Source: Chloroflexota bacterium (lineage in GTDB: Bacteria > Chloroflexota > Dehalococcoidia > Tepidiformales > Tepidiformaceae). Taken from it: DNA of 64,000 bases. This document shows positions 1-15,084 of the stretch, in pieces. Location of the stretch: contig JACRBT010000009.1 in the NCBI GenBank assembly GCA_016234445.1, positions 17,223 through 81,222 of the forward strand. The letters are read 5' to 3'. Each line of letters opens with the position of its first letter. The stretch's first letter is position 1. The notes beneath the pieces were generated by a model. The model had not been told where the DNA came from. It did not search any database and saw only the letters and a list, made by a program, of their open reading frames with translations. The position numbers were made by a program, and so were the translations under genes.

Positions 1-1
1 C

Positions 2-6890
<6,889 letters not shown>

Positions 6891-7089
6891 GCCCTCACCC
6901 CCTGCCCCCTCTCCCACTGCGGTGGGCGAGGGGAACGAGGGGAAGGGCAGCAGGTCTCGTACCTACCCCCTCGCACCATCCAGTGGCCCTCCCATCGCGG
7001 AGGGCTACTATGTTTCCGGCCGGCCGTGGCGGCCACCGCGGCCGCCTCCCCTCTCCACCGCAAGGTGGAGAGGGGCAGGGGGTGAGGGG
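6891..7089. repeat. Composite palindromic element (two hairpins inside a long inverted repeat)
   Basis: The outer arms at 6892-6916 and 7066-7089 are inverted copies of CCCTCACCCCCTGCCCC. Each side carries its own hairpin. Left: 12-bp stem with one mismatch at 6906-6933. Right: a perfect 12-bp stem with a GCAA tetraloop at 7048-7075. The element fills the gap between convergent rpoC and the MaoC-like gene, so it can act as a bidirectional terminator. Similar GC-rich elements are dispersed in many high-GC genomes (recollection, not searched). Confidence 0.7.
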
Positions 7090-7929
7090 TCACCCCCGCG
7101 GCGCAACCCGGAAGATTGTCGTGTGGCGAATCCGCGCCACCTCCGTGCCGTCCTCCGCGAGGATGACGCCGTCGACCACCGCGTAGTGGTTGTCCTTGCG
7201 CTCGAAGGTTTCGATGAAGCGCCCCGCGACCGTGAACACCTGCCCGGCCTCGGCGCGGGCGAGGTGCTGGACCTGGCTACGGGTGTGGATGGCCGGCGCG
7301 TAGTCGTAGGAGTGGTGGATCATCGGCGTCATCCGGGCCGCGAGCCAGCCGGGATGGACGCGCGGCCGGTCGCCGGTCCAGCGGGGATGGTTGTCGGCCT
7401 GCTTCTCAAGGGCGTACTCGACCGCGTGGTCCACGGTGAACGGCACCGCCATCGGGCGCAGGTCCTGGCCCACGGGAGCGTTCTCGATAGTGAGCCAGGG
7501 CAGCTCCGCCGGGCGCGGCTCCGCGGTTCGCCGCGCGGGGAGGTGAAGCTCGCCCAGCCAGGGGGCATCGCCCATCCCGGCGGTGCCCACAAGGCAGCGT
7601 TCGTCCTCGCCGTTCGTCATCGTGAGCGTGCCCGTGCCGCCGCCGGCATCTTCGACCGCTGCCGTCATCTCGTCCCCCGGATAGACGGGCCGGCGGAAGG
7701 CGACGTCGATCCAGCCGCCGTCGAGCCACGCTTCGCCGAAGAAGTCGATCAGCGCCGGGATCGTCCAGCCATAAACCGTCACGCCCCCGACGAGCGCGGC
7801 CTTGAACCCGTACGCCGCCGCGACGGCGGTCGAGTGGATCGGGTTGGAGATGTCGGGGCTGTCGGGGCCATCGAGGAACGCCGTGATCCGGCGGGTGGTC
7901 GTGGGCAAGACGCGCTGTTCCATCGGCAC
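7090..7929 (-). CDS. MaoC-type hotdog-fold hydratase/dehydratase (two domains)
   Basis: A 279-aa protein with two hotdog halves, resembling MaoC-like enoyl-CoA hydratases and acyl dehydratases. The N-terminal half has the family signature around NPIHSTAVAAAYGFKAALV (about residues 30-48), where an invariant His normally helps hydrate the CoA-linked double bond. The second half ends with VDGVILAEDGTEVARIRHTT, typical of the last beta strands. The usual Asp of the D-x4-H pair is not obvious in the first half, so substrate and activity are uncertain. It is convergent with rpoC and stands alone. A second ATG two codons downstream is an alternative start. Confidence 0.75.
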   Translation of the reverse strand: MPMEQRVLPTTTRRITAFLDGPDSPDISNPIHSTAVAAAYGFKAALVGGVTVYGWTIPALIDFFGEAWLDGGWIDVAFRRPVYPGDEMTAAVEDAGGGTGTLTMTNGEDERCLVGTAGMGDAPWLGELHLPARRTAEPRPAELPWLTIENAPVGQDLRPMAVPFTVDHAVEYALEKQADNHPRWTGDRPRVHPGWLAARMTPMIHHSYDYAPAIHTRSQVQHLARAEAGQVFTVAGRFIETFERKDNHYAVVDGVILAEDGTEVARIRHTTIFRVAPRG

Positions 7930-7961
7930 ATTCTCGCGCCCCGCGCGGCCGGCGGCGAGCC

Positions 7962-9569
7962 TCAGGGGACCGTCACGACGAGGTCGGTGACGTCGCCCAG
8001 GGTGACGTCGAGGACCTTGCCGTCGGCCTGCCGGGTCTCCAGGCCGTCCGGCACGTAGACGCCCACGGGACTGGAGTTCACCCGCACCACGATGACGTAC
8101 TTCCCCGGCTTCACGGTGACCTCGAAGCGCGAGTCCCGGATGGTCGCGATGTCACAGGCTACGTTGCCGTTGCCGCTGACCCCCGGCGGGCACGCCACGA
8201 CCTGGAGATAGGCGGGGAGGCTGCCCGACTTGCTGACGAGGCTCCCGGAGATCAGGGATGCGGAGCGAGGCTGCGGCGCTTTGACGATGACATCGGTTAC
8301 GACAACGATATCAACGACTGTATCTCCCCCGGCATCGACAATCGCGGCGTCAGCCTGTCGCTCAGAGAGGCCGCCGGGGACGTAGACCCCGACGGGTTTG
8401 TTGTCCACTCGCACGATGAGGATGTGAGGCCCCGGCGGCACCGTCACCTCGAAGCGTGAACCCGTGATAGTTGCCGATTGGCAGGGGTTGTTCCCGCTTC
8501 CGCCGACCCCCGGTGGGCAGACTACGATCGCCAGCGACGCCGGGAAGCTGCCGGATTGGCTGACCAGGCTTCCGGAGATCAGGGGAGCGCGGCCGTTGTG
8601 GTATGGGTCGTAGGTCGCGTAGAAGTCTTCGACGGGGTGCCCAAATGTCGCTTGCCAGGCTTCGCGCCAGTCGAACGCCGAGGCGAGGTTCGCGTTGAAC
8701 GCCATGAGCTTGGCCCAGGAGTGCTGCTGGAGCAGATAGGTCACGGCGTCCTGCGCCCAGGAGTATGGGTTCTGCATCGAGAGGAATTCGCTCCCTTCGA
8801 GTGCAGCAAGCGTGCCGTGGCCGAATTGGTAGTCCCTGATTGCCCGCTCCGCGACGGCATCCGGCGGTGCACCCGCCCTCCGCGCGGCTGCGGCCCAACC
8901 GACCAGTTCAGCCTGCCCTTCTCCCATCCATGAGGGGCTTCGAGGGTCCCTTCCCGAGCCCTGGGTCTGCGAGACTTCCTCGAGCTGGAGGTCAATCGTG
9001 TGGAAGTACTCGTGTGCCGCCGTTTGCCAGAGGTTCCGCTGTGCCGAGCTCGCCGCGCCCGGATCCCACCACCATTCGGTTCCCTTTCGCGGATGGATCA
9101 AGATGATGGAACGGCCCGCCATCGCGCTGCCGTCCCCAGCGATGACCCCTGCCGCGAACTGGTTGATGGTCTCGACGTTCGTAAGCCCGCGCCATGCAGC
9201 CCATCCGTTGGCCAGCGCCATCGGGTCGTCATCAACCCAGACGGCGAGGCGGGGGCCGGTCTCCATCCCGAGTTCGGCGAGGACGTAGACCTGGGCGTTG
9301 TGGACGGCGTCGACGACGAGCGCGCGTTGCTGCTCTGTGATCGTCGCCCCGAAGTGGAATTCGGGGACGACCTTTGGCACCGGGTCCGGCACCGGCGTGG
9401 GTGTTAGCGGCGGGGTGGGCGTGGCGGCAGGTTCGACGGTCGAATCCGGCGCTTCGGTTGTCGCGGCGCCGTCCGGTGAAGCCGCTCCCTTCGAGCCCCC
9501 ACACGCGGCCCCGGAGACTGCAAGGAACAGGACCGCAGCCAGCGCGAGGGCGGCTTTCGAAGCCGGCAT
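7962..9569 (-). CDS. Secreted lipoprotein, HEYFH gluzincin-like metallopeptidase with duplicated C-terminal domain
   Basis: The start at 9569 is preferred over an upstream ATG at 9626 because it gives a lipoprotein signal peptide (MPASKAALALAAVLFLAVSG then AAC lipobox) and has GGAAGG upstream. After the lipid-anchored Cys comes a Pro/Thr linker (about residues 35-65). The peptidase-like domain carries AAHEYFHTID, an HExxH zinc site, with a possible third ligand in WMGEGQAELVGWA some 25 residues later. The C-terminal half has two copies of a domain of about 95 residues, each beginning LISGSLVS.SGS and containing VVxCPPGV and VRVxxxPVGVYVP. It probably acts outside the membrane. Substrate is unknown; the catalytic reading rests on motifs only. 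Confidence 0.65.
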   Translation of the reverse strand: MPASKAALALAAVLFLAVSGAACGGSKGAASPDGAATTEAPDSTVEPAATPTPPLTPTPVPDPVPKVVPEFHFGATITEQQRALVVDAVHNAQVYVLAELGMETGPRLAVWVDDDPMALANGWAAWRGLTNVETINQFAAGVIAGDGSAMAGRSIILIHPRKGTEWWWDPGAASSAQRNLWQTAAHEYFHTIDLQLEEVSQTQGSGRDPRSPSWMGEGQAELVGWAAAARRAGAPPDAVAERAIRDYQFGHGTLAALEGSEFLSMQNPYSWAQDAVTYLLQQHSWAKLMAFNANLASAFDWREAWQATFGHPVEDFYATYDPYHNGRAPLISGSLVSQSGSFPASLAIVVCPPGVGGSGNNPCQSATITGSRFEVTVPPGPHILIVRVDNKPVGVYVPGGLSERQADAAIVDAGGDTVVDIVVVTDVIVKAPQPRSASLISGSLVSKSGSLPAYLQVVACPPGVSGNGNVACDIATIRDSRFEVTVKPGKYVIVVRVNSSPVGVYVPDGLETRQADGKVLDVTLGDVTDLVVTVP

Positions 9570-9664
9570 GGACACCTTCCCGGGCGGGCAGTCTGCAAGC
9601 GACGGCCGCCAGCGTCGCCATAGCATAGGTCACCCGGTTCGCCGCCGGTAGCCGCTCGCCGCCC

Positions 9665-10402
9665 CTACCCCCGGCGGCGGATGGACATGGCCGAAGCGCC
9701 GAGGAAGACGGCTCCGAATCCGGCCATCACCAGCAGCGACCGCGCCAGGTGCGTGCCCGGGAGGTCGGTCAGCGAGGCCCGCATCGCGTCGGCGGCGTAG
9801 GTCGGGGGCATCACGACCGCGACCTTCTGGAGCAGCCAGGGGAGCTGTTCCTTGGGCATCAGGACGGGCGAGAAGAGGAGGATGTAGAAGGTGAGCAGCT
9901 GCGTCAGCGCGTTCGTGAGCTGCTGGTAGGGCGAGAGCAGCGGCATCGCCACGCCGAGCCCGGCAAGAGAGAAGACTGCAAGGACCGCGGCGACGATCAC
10001 CACCGGGTTGACGGACAGCGAGAGGTCGTAGTGCCAGGCCCCGAAGGCGACCGCGAAGATAGTGCCGGGGAACGTCATCAGCGCTACGAACGAGACTTCC
10101 GCCAGGAGGTAGTTCTCGCGGCCGATCGGGAGGGTCAGGAAGTAGTCGAGCAGTCCCTCCGACTTCTCCTGCGAGAGCTTCTGGGGGAGCATGATCACGC
10201 CGATGGTGACGACCGTCTGGGTGGCCGCCCCCACGGTGAGGAACAGCGCCTGCGTCTTGTTGATGTCCGGGATGTAGTAGCCGAAGCCGAGGATGAGGCC
10301 GACGGTCATCGCGGCCTGGATGATCGAAATGATCGCGACCATCTGGCGGTTCATCATGTACTGGATTCGGAGCAGGTCGAAATACTGTCGGACGGGTGTC
10401 AT
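9665..10402 (-). CDS. ABC-2 type transporter permease (copy 2)
   Basis: A 245-aa integral membrane protein with six hydrophobic segments and the ABC-2 permease layout. The tract LLSPYQQLTNALTQLLTFY and the following FSPVLMPKEQLPWLLQ loop are typical of drug, antibiotic or daunorubicin-type exporters. It is the last gene of a leftward operon; its ATG lies one base after the stop of the upstream permease. It is clearly a paralogue of that neighbour: same length and the same blocks, such as GAWHYDL.L..NP and PPTYAADAMR. The two permeases probably form a heterodimer with the upstream ATPase. Exported substrate is not predictable. Confidence 0.82.
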   Translation of the reverse strand: MTPVRQYFDLLRIQYMMNRQMVAIISIIQAAMTVGLILGFGYYIPDINKTQALFLTVGAATQTVVTIGVIMLPQKLSQEKSEGLLDYFLTLPIGRENYLLAEVSFVALMTFPGTIFAVAFGAWHYDLSLSVNPVVIVAAVLAVFSLAGLGVAMPLLSPYQQLTNALTQLLTFYILLFSPVLMPKEQLPWLLQKVAVVMPPTYAADAMRASLTDLPGTHLARSLLVMAGFGAVFLGASAMSIRRRG

Positions 10403-10403
10403 C

Positions 10404-11141
10404 TCAACCCCTCTTTCGAATCGAAACTGCGGCGGCGCCGAGGGAGACGGCGGAGAAGCCGGCCATGTAGAGGAGCGACCGCTCGAGGTGGGTGCCGGCG
10501 ATATCGGTCAGGCTCCCCCGGACGGCGTCGGCGGCGTAGGTGGTTGGCAACAGGACCGCCGTGTGCTGCAGCAGCGAAGGCAACTGCTCCTTCGGGATCA
10601 GGATCGGGGCGAAGAGGAGGACGTAAAAGACCGTCAGGTTCGTGACGACGTTCGTCAGGACGGGGTGCGGCGAAAGCACCCCGAGGGCCACGCCCGCCCC
10701 CGCGAGCGAGGCCATCGCCAGCGGGATCGCGACGAAGATCAGCGGGTTGAACGCCAGCGGAAGGTCGTAGTGCCAGGCGCCCAGGGCGATGGTGAAGACG
10801 ATCCCGGGCAGGGCGGAGAGGGCGACGTAGGTCACCTGGGAGAGCAGGTACATCTCCCTGCTCACAGGGAGCGTGAGGAAGTAGTCGAGGCGGCCTTCCG
10901 CCTTGCCCTGGGCCAGGTAGTTGGGGAGGCCGACGATCGCCACCGTCACCGCCGTGTTCGTCGCGGCCCCGGTGGTGACGAAGATCGCCTGGTTTTCGCT
11001 GATGTTGTCGATGAAGTAGCCGAAGCCGAGGACGAAGCCCACGGCCATCGCCACCTGGATGACGGCGATGAACGCCGCCTCCTGGCGGTACATCCGCAGG
11101 GTCAGCCCGGCGAGGTCGACGTACTGCCGGAAAACGGTCAT
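10404..11141 (-). CDS. ABC-2 type transporter permease (copy 1)
   Basis: A 245-aa permease with the same six-segment plan as the gene at 9665-10402, showing an old tandem duplication. Shared blocks include QGKAEGRLDYFLTLPVSREM (the cytoplasmic coupling segment), GAWHYDLPLAFNP and LPTTYAADAVRGSLTD. Its ATG overlaps the stop of the ATPase gene (ATGA, 11138-11141), so translation is coupled. Together with the ATPase and the second permease it should form one exporter. Nothing in the sequence identifies the cargo. Confidence 0.82.
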   Translation of the reverse strand: MTVFRQYVDLAGLTLRMYRQEAAFIAVIQVAMAVGFVLGFGYFIDNISENQAIFVTTGAATNTAVTVAIVGLPNYLAQGKAEGRLDYFLTLPVSREMYLLSQVTYVALSALPGIVFTIALGAWHYDLPLAFNPLIFVAIPLAMASLAGAGVALGVLSPHPVLTNVVTNLTVFYVLLFAPILIPKEQLPSLLQHTAVLLPTTYAADAVRGSLTDIAGTHLERSLLYMAGFSAVSLGAAAVSIRKRG

Positions 11142-12055
11142 TTCGCCGCCACCAGTTCGCGGTCGCCCACGGTCGCGGTGTAGATGTCGTCCAGGGTGGG
11201 CGGGCCGATGCGGAAGTCGACGACCGTCCCGGCGGCGCGTTCGGCGGAGAGCCAGACGCTGACCGCGGGGAGGTCGTCCTGGTCCAGCAGGTAGGCGCCC
11301 GGGCTGCTGTCCTTCACGAGCGCCCGGTGCGGGCTGAACCCGTCGCCCACCGTGAGTTCGACGCGGAGCCGTTCCGTGACGAGCGAGCGAAGCGACGATG
11401 GCGTGCCTTCGCGGAGGATGCGGCCGTGGTCGATGATGGCGAGGCGGTCGATGACGCGCTCGGCCTCGGCGAGGTTGTGGGTGACGAGGAGGACGGTGCT
11501 CCCTTCGCGGCCGAGTTCGTCGATCATCCCCCAGAGCATCTGGCGGCGGACGGGGTCGATGTCGTTCGTCGGTTCGTCGAGGACGAGGAGGCGGGCGCGC
11601 GCGACCACCGCCGCCGCGAACCCCGTGAGGCGGCGGACGCCCCCGGAGGCGGCGTGGATGGTGGTCTTGCGGAACTGGCCGAGGTCGAGGCGTTCGATCA
11701 GCTCCTCCGTCCGCTGGCGCGAATCTGCGCGCGAAAGCCCCCGCAGCCTGCCGATGGTCTCGATGAACTCGTCGACGTGGACGGCCTGCATGTCGAACTG
11801 CCCCTGGGGGAGGAAGCCGATGTGGCGGCGGGCATGGCCGGGGTCGGCGACGATGTCGACCTCGCCGAGGGCGATGCTGCCGGAAGTCGGCTTGAGGAGG
11901 CCGAGGACCTGGCGGACCAGGGTCGTCTTGCCGGCGCCGTTAGGCCCGAGGAGGCCGTAGATCTCGCCGGGTTCGAGGGCGAGCGAGATGCCGTCGTTCG
12001 CAAGCGTGCCGTTCCGGTAGCGCTTGGTCAGGTCCTTGATCGCGATGACTGTCAT
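11138..12055 (-). CDS. ABC transporter ATP-binding protein
   Basis: The start at 12055 (MTVIAIKDLTKRYRNG) is preferred because GAGGAGG lies just upstream; longer starts have no such site. The 305-aa protein has Walker A GPNGAGKTT near residue 38, a Q-loop (LPQGQFDMQ), Walker B LLVLDEP and the switch histidine VTHN. The signature loop is unusual: the normal LSGGQ reads ASGGVRR, so the final Gln is replaced. The C-terminal 90 residues resemble the DUF4162-like tail found in multidrug-export ATPases, which fits the two downstream permeases. The overlap with the first permease and the 23-base gap to the upstream small gene make a four-gene operon. Confidence 0.85.
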   Translation of the reverse strand: MTVIAIKDLTKRYRNGTLANDGISLALEPGEIYGLLGPNGAGKTTLVRQVLGLLKPTSGSIALGEVDIVADPGHARRHIGFLPQGQFDMQAVHVDEFIETIGRLRGLSRADSRQRTEELIERLDLGQFRKTTIHAASGGVRRLTGFAAAVVARARLLVLDEPTNDIDPVRRQMLWGMIDELGREGSTVLLVTHNLAEAERVIDRLAIIDHGRILREGTPSSLRSLVTERLRVELTVGDGFSPHRALVKDSSPGAYLLDQDDLPAVSVWLSAERAAGTVVDFRIGPPTLDDIYTATVGDRELVAAK

Positions 12056-12078
12056 GGGTTCCTCCTCGGTCTCGCTGG

Positions 12079-12396
12079 TTAGCCGTGGGCCGTGCGCTTG
12101 AGCAGGTCGCATACCGCGTCAATCGCCGCCGCGACGTCCGCTTCGGAAGCGACTTCGGCGACGATCGCCTGGATGCCGGGGACGATGGCGGTGGCCATGA
12201 GCCCGAACGCGCGGTAGTCGAAGTCGCGCGCGAACTCCCCAAGGGCGGCCGCCTTTCGGAGCGCGCCGTCGAGGTCAGCGCCGCCGCCAAGGGTCTCCGA
12301 GGCGAGCGTGCCGCTGGCGTCGCGGACGGTGTCGAGGGCGGCGCGGGCCTGTTCGAGGATGGCGGCGAGGGCGGGGTAGGCGCTGGCTTCCGGCAT
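12079..12396 (-). CDS. Small helical protein, first gene of the ABC operon
   Basis: A 105-aa Ala-rich protein starting at MPEASAYPALAAIL; GGAGGT lies 7 bases before the ATG, which rejects a longer start. It is predicted to be mostly helical, without a signal peptide or membrane span. I do not recognise the family. It lies 23 bases upstream of the ATPase gene on the same strand, so it is probably co-transcribed and may be a regulator or accessory of the exporter. A 20-bp palindrome sits 69 bases upstream of the start. Confidence 0.65.
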   Translation of the reverse strand: MPEASAYPALAAILEQARAALDTVRDASGTLASETLGGGADLDGALRKAAALGEFARDFDYRAFGLMATAIVPGIQAIVAEVASEADVAAAIDAVCDLLKRTAHG

Positions 12397-12464
12397 GGGA
12401 ATTACCTCCGAATGCCAGAAGATTAACCTAGAACTGAGAAAAATCAAGCCCAATATGAAGAACG

Positions 12465-12484
12465 TGTGTGAAGTTGCTCACACA
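12465..12484. promoter_or_regulatory. CRP/FNR-type palindrome TGTGTGA-N6-TCACACA
   Basis: A perfect inverted repeat with 7-bp arms and a 6-bp spacer. It contains the TGTGA-N6-TCACA core recognised by CRP-family regulators in other bacteria. It lies upstream of the leftward ABC operon (start at 12396) and downstream of the enoyl-CoA hydratase gene, so the ABC operon is the likely target. The regulator itself is not in the window. Confidence 0.5.
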
Positions 12485-12513
12485 GCGCCGTGGACGACGC
12501 CGCCGGAGGGGTC

Positions 12514-13308
12514 CTACCGTCCCTTGAACACCGGCGGGCGCTTCTCGATGAATGCCTGGCGCGCTTCCTTACCGTCTTCGCTGCCGAAGGCCATCCCGAT
12601 GTTCCGGATCTCGGAGCGCAGCTGGCCGGCGAGGTCGGGGAGCCGCGTCGAACTGACGAGACCGCGCTTCGTGAGCCGCGACGTGATCGGCGAGAGCTTC
12701 GTCAGCGACTGGCAGTACTCGGCGAAACGGCCCGGGAAAGCCTCGTCGTCGACGACTTCCCCGACCATCCCGAGCGCTTTCGCTTCGTCGCCGGTGACGG
12801 AGCGGTTTTCGAGGAGGAAGCGCATCGCCTGCTCGTAGCCCATCGATTGCGGGAGGGTGACGGTCAGCCCGCCGTCGGGGGAGCCACCGATCCGTGGGTA
12901 CCCGGCCATCAGCACGGCCGAGCGCTTCATCACCCGCATGTCGGCGGACATCGCCAGCGAGAGCCCGCCGCCGACCGCGACGCCGTTGATCCCGGCGACG
13001 ATCGGCTTGTCGCACTGTTCCCGCATGCCGATGAGAAACATGCTGATCCAGGCGAGGTCGTCGAGCTGGCGGCCCAGCGGCGACCGGGGCGAGAAGTCGG
13101 GGCCGGGATCCTTCAGGTCGAGCCCGGAACAGAAGGCGTTGCCCGTCCCGGTGATCGCGATGACCCAGACGGAGTCGTCCTTCGCGGCCTCTTCCACCGC
13201 CTCGACGATGCCCCACCCGAGTTCGAGGTTGAGGGCGTTCTTCGTCTCGGGCCGGTTGAGGGTAATGGTGCGGACGTGGCCCTCGTTGGTGACGCTGATG
13301 ACTCCCAC
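12514..13308 (-). CDS. Enoyl-CoA hydratase/isomerase family protein (copy 2)
   Basis: A 264-aa crotonase-fold protein. It has the CoA-binding and oxyanion-hole segments AFCSGLDLKD (about residue 60-70) and VAGINGVAVGGGLSLAMSAD (about 105-125). Family members hydrate or isomerise fatty-acyl-CoA thioesters. It is nearly identical along its whole length to the upstream gene at 13319-14113, including the tract GYPRIGGSPDGGLTVTLPQS, so the pair is a recent tandem duplication. Only 10 bases separate the two, so they are likely one transcript. The region after the oxyanion hole has an Asp (SPDGG) where many hydratases have a catalytic Glu, so the exact reaction is uncertain. Confidence 0.85.
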   Translation of the reverse strand: MGVISVTNEGHVRTITLNRPETKNALNLELGWGIVEAVEEAAKDDSVWVIAITGTGNAFCSGLDLKDPGPDFSPRSPLGRQLDDLAWISMFLIGMREQCDKPIVAGINGVAVGGGLSLAMSADMRVMKRSAVLMAGYPRIGGSPDGGLTVTLPQSMGYEQAMRFLLENRSVTGDEAKALGMVGEVVDDEAFPGRFAEYCQSLTKLSPITSRLTKRGLVSSTRLPDLAGQLRSEIRNIGMAFGSEDGKEARQAFIEKRPPVFKGR

Positions 13309-13318
13309 GGCGGACCCC

Positions 13319-14113
13319 CTAACGGCCCTTGAAGACGGGCGGGCGCTTTTCCATGAACGCCTGGCGGGCTTCCTTGCCGTCGTCGCTGGAGAAGGCCATC
13401 CGGATGTTCGTCAGCTCGTAGCGGAGTTGGCCGGCGAGGTCGGGGAGCCGCGTCGAACTGACGAGCCCGCGCTTGGTCAGCCGCGAGGTGATCGGCGAGA
13501 GCTTCGTCAGCGACTGGCAGTACTCAGCGAAGCGGCCCGGGAAGGCATCGTCGTCGACGACTTCCCCGACCATCCCGAGCGCCTTCGCTTCGTCGCCCGT
13601 CACCGAGCGGTTTTCGAGCAAGAAGCGCATCGCCTGTTCGTAGCCCATCGACTGGGGAAGCGTGACCGTGAGGCCGCCGTCGGGCGAGCCGCCGATCCGG
13701 GGGTACCCTGCCATGAGCACCGCCGAGCGCTTCATCACGCGCATGTCGGCGGACATCGCCAGGGAAAGGCCGGCCCCGACCGCGACGCCGTTGATCCCGG
13801 CGACCACGGGCTTGTCGCACTCCTGCCGCATCGTCAGGAGGAAGCTGCTCACCCAGCCGAGGTCGTCCAGCTGGCGGCTGAGGTCCGACTTCGGGGAGAA
13901 GCTGGGGCCGGCGCCACGGAGGTCGAGGCCGGAGCAGAAGGCGTTATCCGTGCCAGTGACGGCGATGACCCAGACGGAGTCGTCGATCGCGGCTTCGGCG
14001 ACGGCGGTGACGACGCCCCAGGCGAGCTCGTCGTTGAGGGCGTTCTTGGACTCCGGCCGGTTGAGCTGGATGGTACGGACGTGGCCGTCGTTGGTGATGT
14101 TGATGACACCCAT
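13319..14113 (-). CDS. Enoyl-CoA hydratase/isomerase family protein (copy 1)
   Basis: The start at 14113 (MGVINITNDGHVRTIQLNRP) is chosen because it has GGAG upstream and gives the same 264-aa length as the paralogue downstream. Crotonase motifs match copy 2: AFCSGLDLRGAG, VAGINGVAVGAGLSLAMSAD and SPDGGLTVTLPQSMGYEQAM. The two copies differ mainly in the loop after SGLDL and near the C-terminus. This gene is first in the pair and is divergent from ku, with about 160 bases between the starts that must hold both promoters. The substrate is unknown; nearby MaoC, SDR and epoxide-hydrolase-like genes suggest lipid or aliphatic catabolism. Confidence 0.85.
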   Translation of the reverse strand: MGVINITNDGHVRTIQLNRPESKNALNDELAWGVVTAVAEAAIDDSVWVIAVTGTDNAFCSGLDLRGAGPSFSPKSDLSRQLDDLGWVSSFLLTMRQECDKPVVAGINGVAVGAGLSLAMSADMRVMKRSAVLMAGYPRIGGSPDGGLTVTLPQSMGYEQAMRFLLENRSVTGDEAKALGMVGEVVDDDAFPGRFAEYCQSLTKLSPITSRLTKRGLVSSTRLPDLAGQLRYELTNIRMAFSSDDGKEARQAFMEKRPPVFKGR

Positions 14114-14270
14114 GCGAATCTCCTCGGGCCGCCGGTGGTGACGGCGCGCAGCGTATTCCCCGGAGTATACGGAGATGGCGGCCCACCGGCGCGCGCCGCT
14201 CGCGAAGCTGAGATCGCGGAACCGGTATCGCGGCTGTACGCTGTCATAACCCATCAACGCGGAGGAGCGT

Positions 14271-15071
14271 ATGCCGCGCGCCATGTGGTCCGGGGCGATC
14301 AGCTTCGGCCTGGTCAACGTCCCCATCAAGCTCTACACCGCCGCCCGCAGCGCGGACGTCCGGTTCAACCAGCTCCATGCCCCCGACATGGGGCGAATCC
14401 AGATGAAGCGGACATGTTCGCTCGACGGTGAAGAGGTCCCATTCGGCGAAATCGTGAAGGGCTACGAAGTCGCGCCCGAGCAGTACGTCGTTGTCAGCCA
14501 GGAGGAACTGGACGCGCTGGCGCCGCAGGTTACCCGCGGCATCGAGATCGAGGAGTTCGTGGACCTCGACGAGATCGACCCGGTTTACTTCGAAAGCTCG
14601 TACTACCTGGCGCCCGACAAGGGTGGGGCGAAGCCGTATGCGCTCCTCCTCCAGGCGATGCGCGACGCGAACAAGGTGGCGCTGGGACGGATGGTCCTCC
14701 GCCAGAAGCAGTACCTGGTCGCGTTGCGGCCGGCCGGGAACGCCCTTTCGATGGCCACCCTCTACTTCAACGACGAGGTGTTGAGCCAGTCCGAGATCGA
14801 CGGCCTGCCCGGCACGGACCTCGAGTTCAGCGAACGCGAAGTCGCCATGGCCCGCCAGCTGATCGACACGCTCGCCGCAGACTTCGTCCCCTCGAAGTAC
14901 CGGGACGACTACCGCGAGAAGCTGATGGAAATGATCGACCGGAAGGCGGCGGGGGAACTGATCGCCGCGCCGGAGCGGGAGGAAGCGCCGTCCCGCGTGG
15001 TGGACCTCATGGCCGCGCTCGAAGCGAGCATCGCCGCCGCGAAAGCGCAGAAGGAGCGCGCCTCGGCCTGA
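14271..15071 (+). CDS. ku: Bacterial Ku, DNA end-binding protein of NHEJ
   Basis: A 266-aa homologue of bacterial Ku, which forms a homodimeric ring on double-strand DNA ends and recruits LigD for end joining. The N-terminus MWSGAISFGLVNVPIKLYTA is diagnostic, followed by FNQLHAPDMGRIQMKR and the C-terminal core segment LSMATLYFNDEVL. Length is normal for the single-domain form, with a short Ala/Lys-rich tail (about residues 245-266). GGAGG lies 6 bases before the ATG. No ligD is adjacent or elsewhere in the window, so the partner must be encoded elsewhere. A short CTGAGC/GCTCAG hairpin covers the stop and can terminate both this gene and the convergent ATPase gene. Confidence 0.95.
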   Translation: MPRAMWSGAISFGLVNVPIKLYTAARSADVRFNQLHAPDMGRIQMKRTCSLDGEEVPFGEIVKGYEVAPEQYVVVSQEELDALAPQVTRGIEIEEFVDLDEIDPVYFESSYYLAPDKGGAKPYALLLQAMRDANKVALGRMVLRQKQYLVALRPAGNALSMATLYFNDEVLSQSEIDGLPGTDLEFSEREVAMARQLIDTLAADFVPSKYRDDYREKLMEMIDRKAAGELIAAPEREEAPSRVVDLMAALEASIAAAKAQKERASA

Positions 15072-15084
15072 GCGTTGGGGTGGC

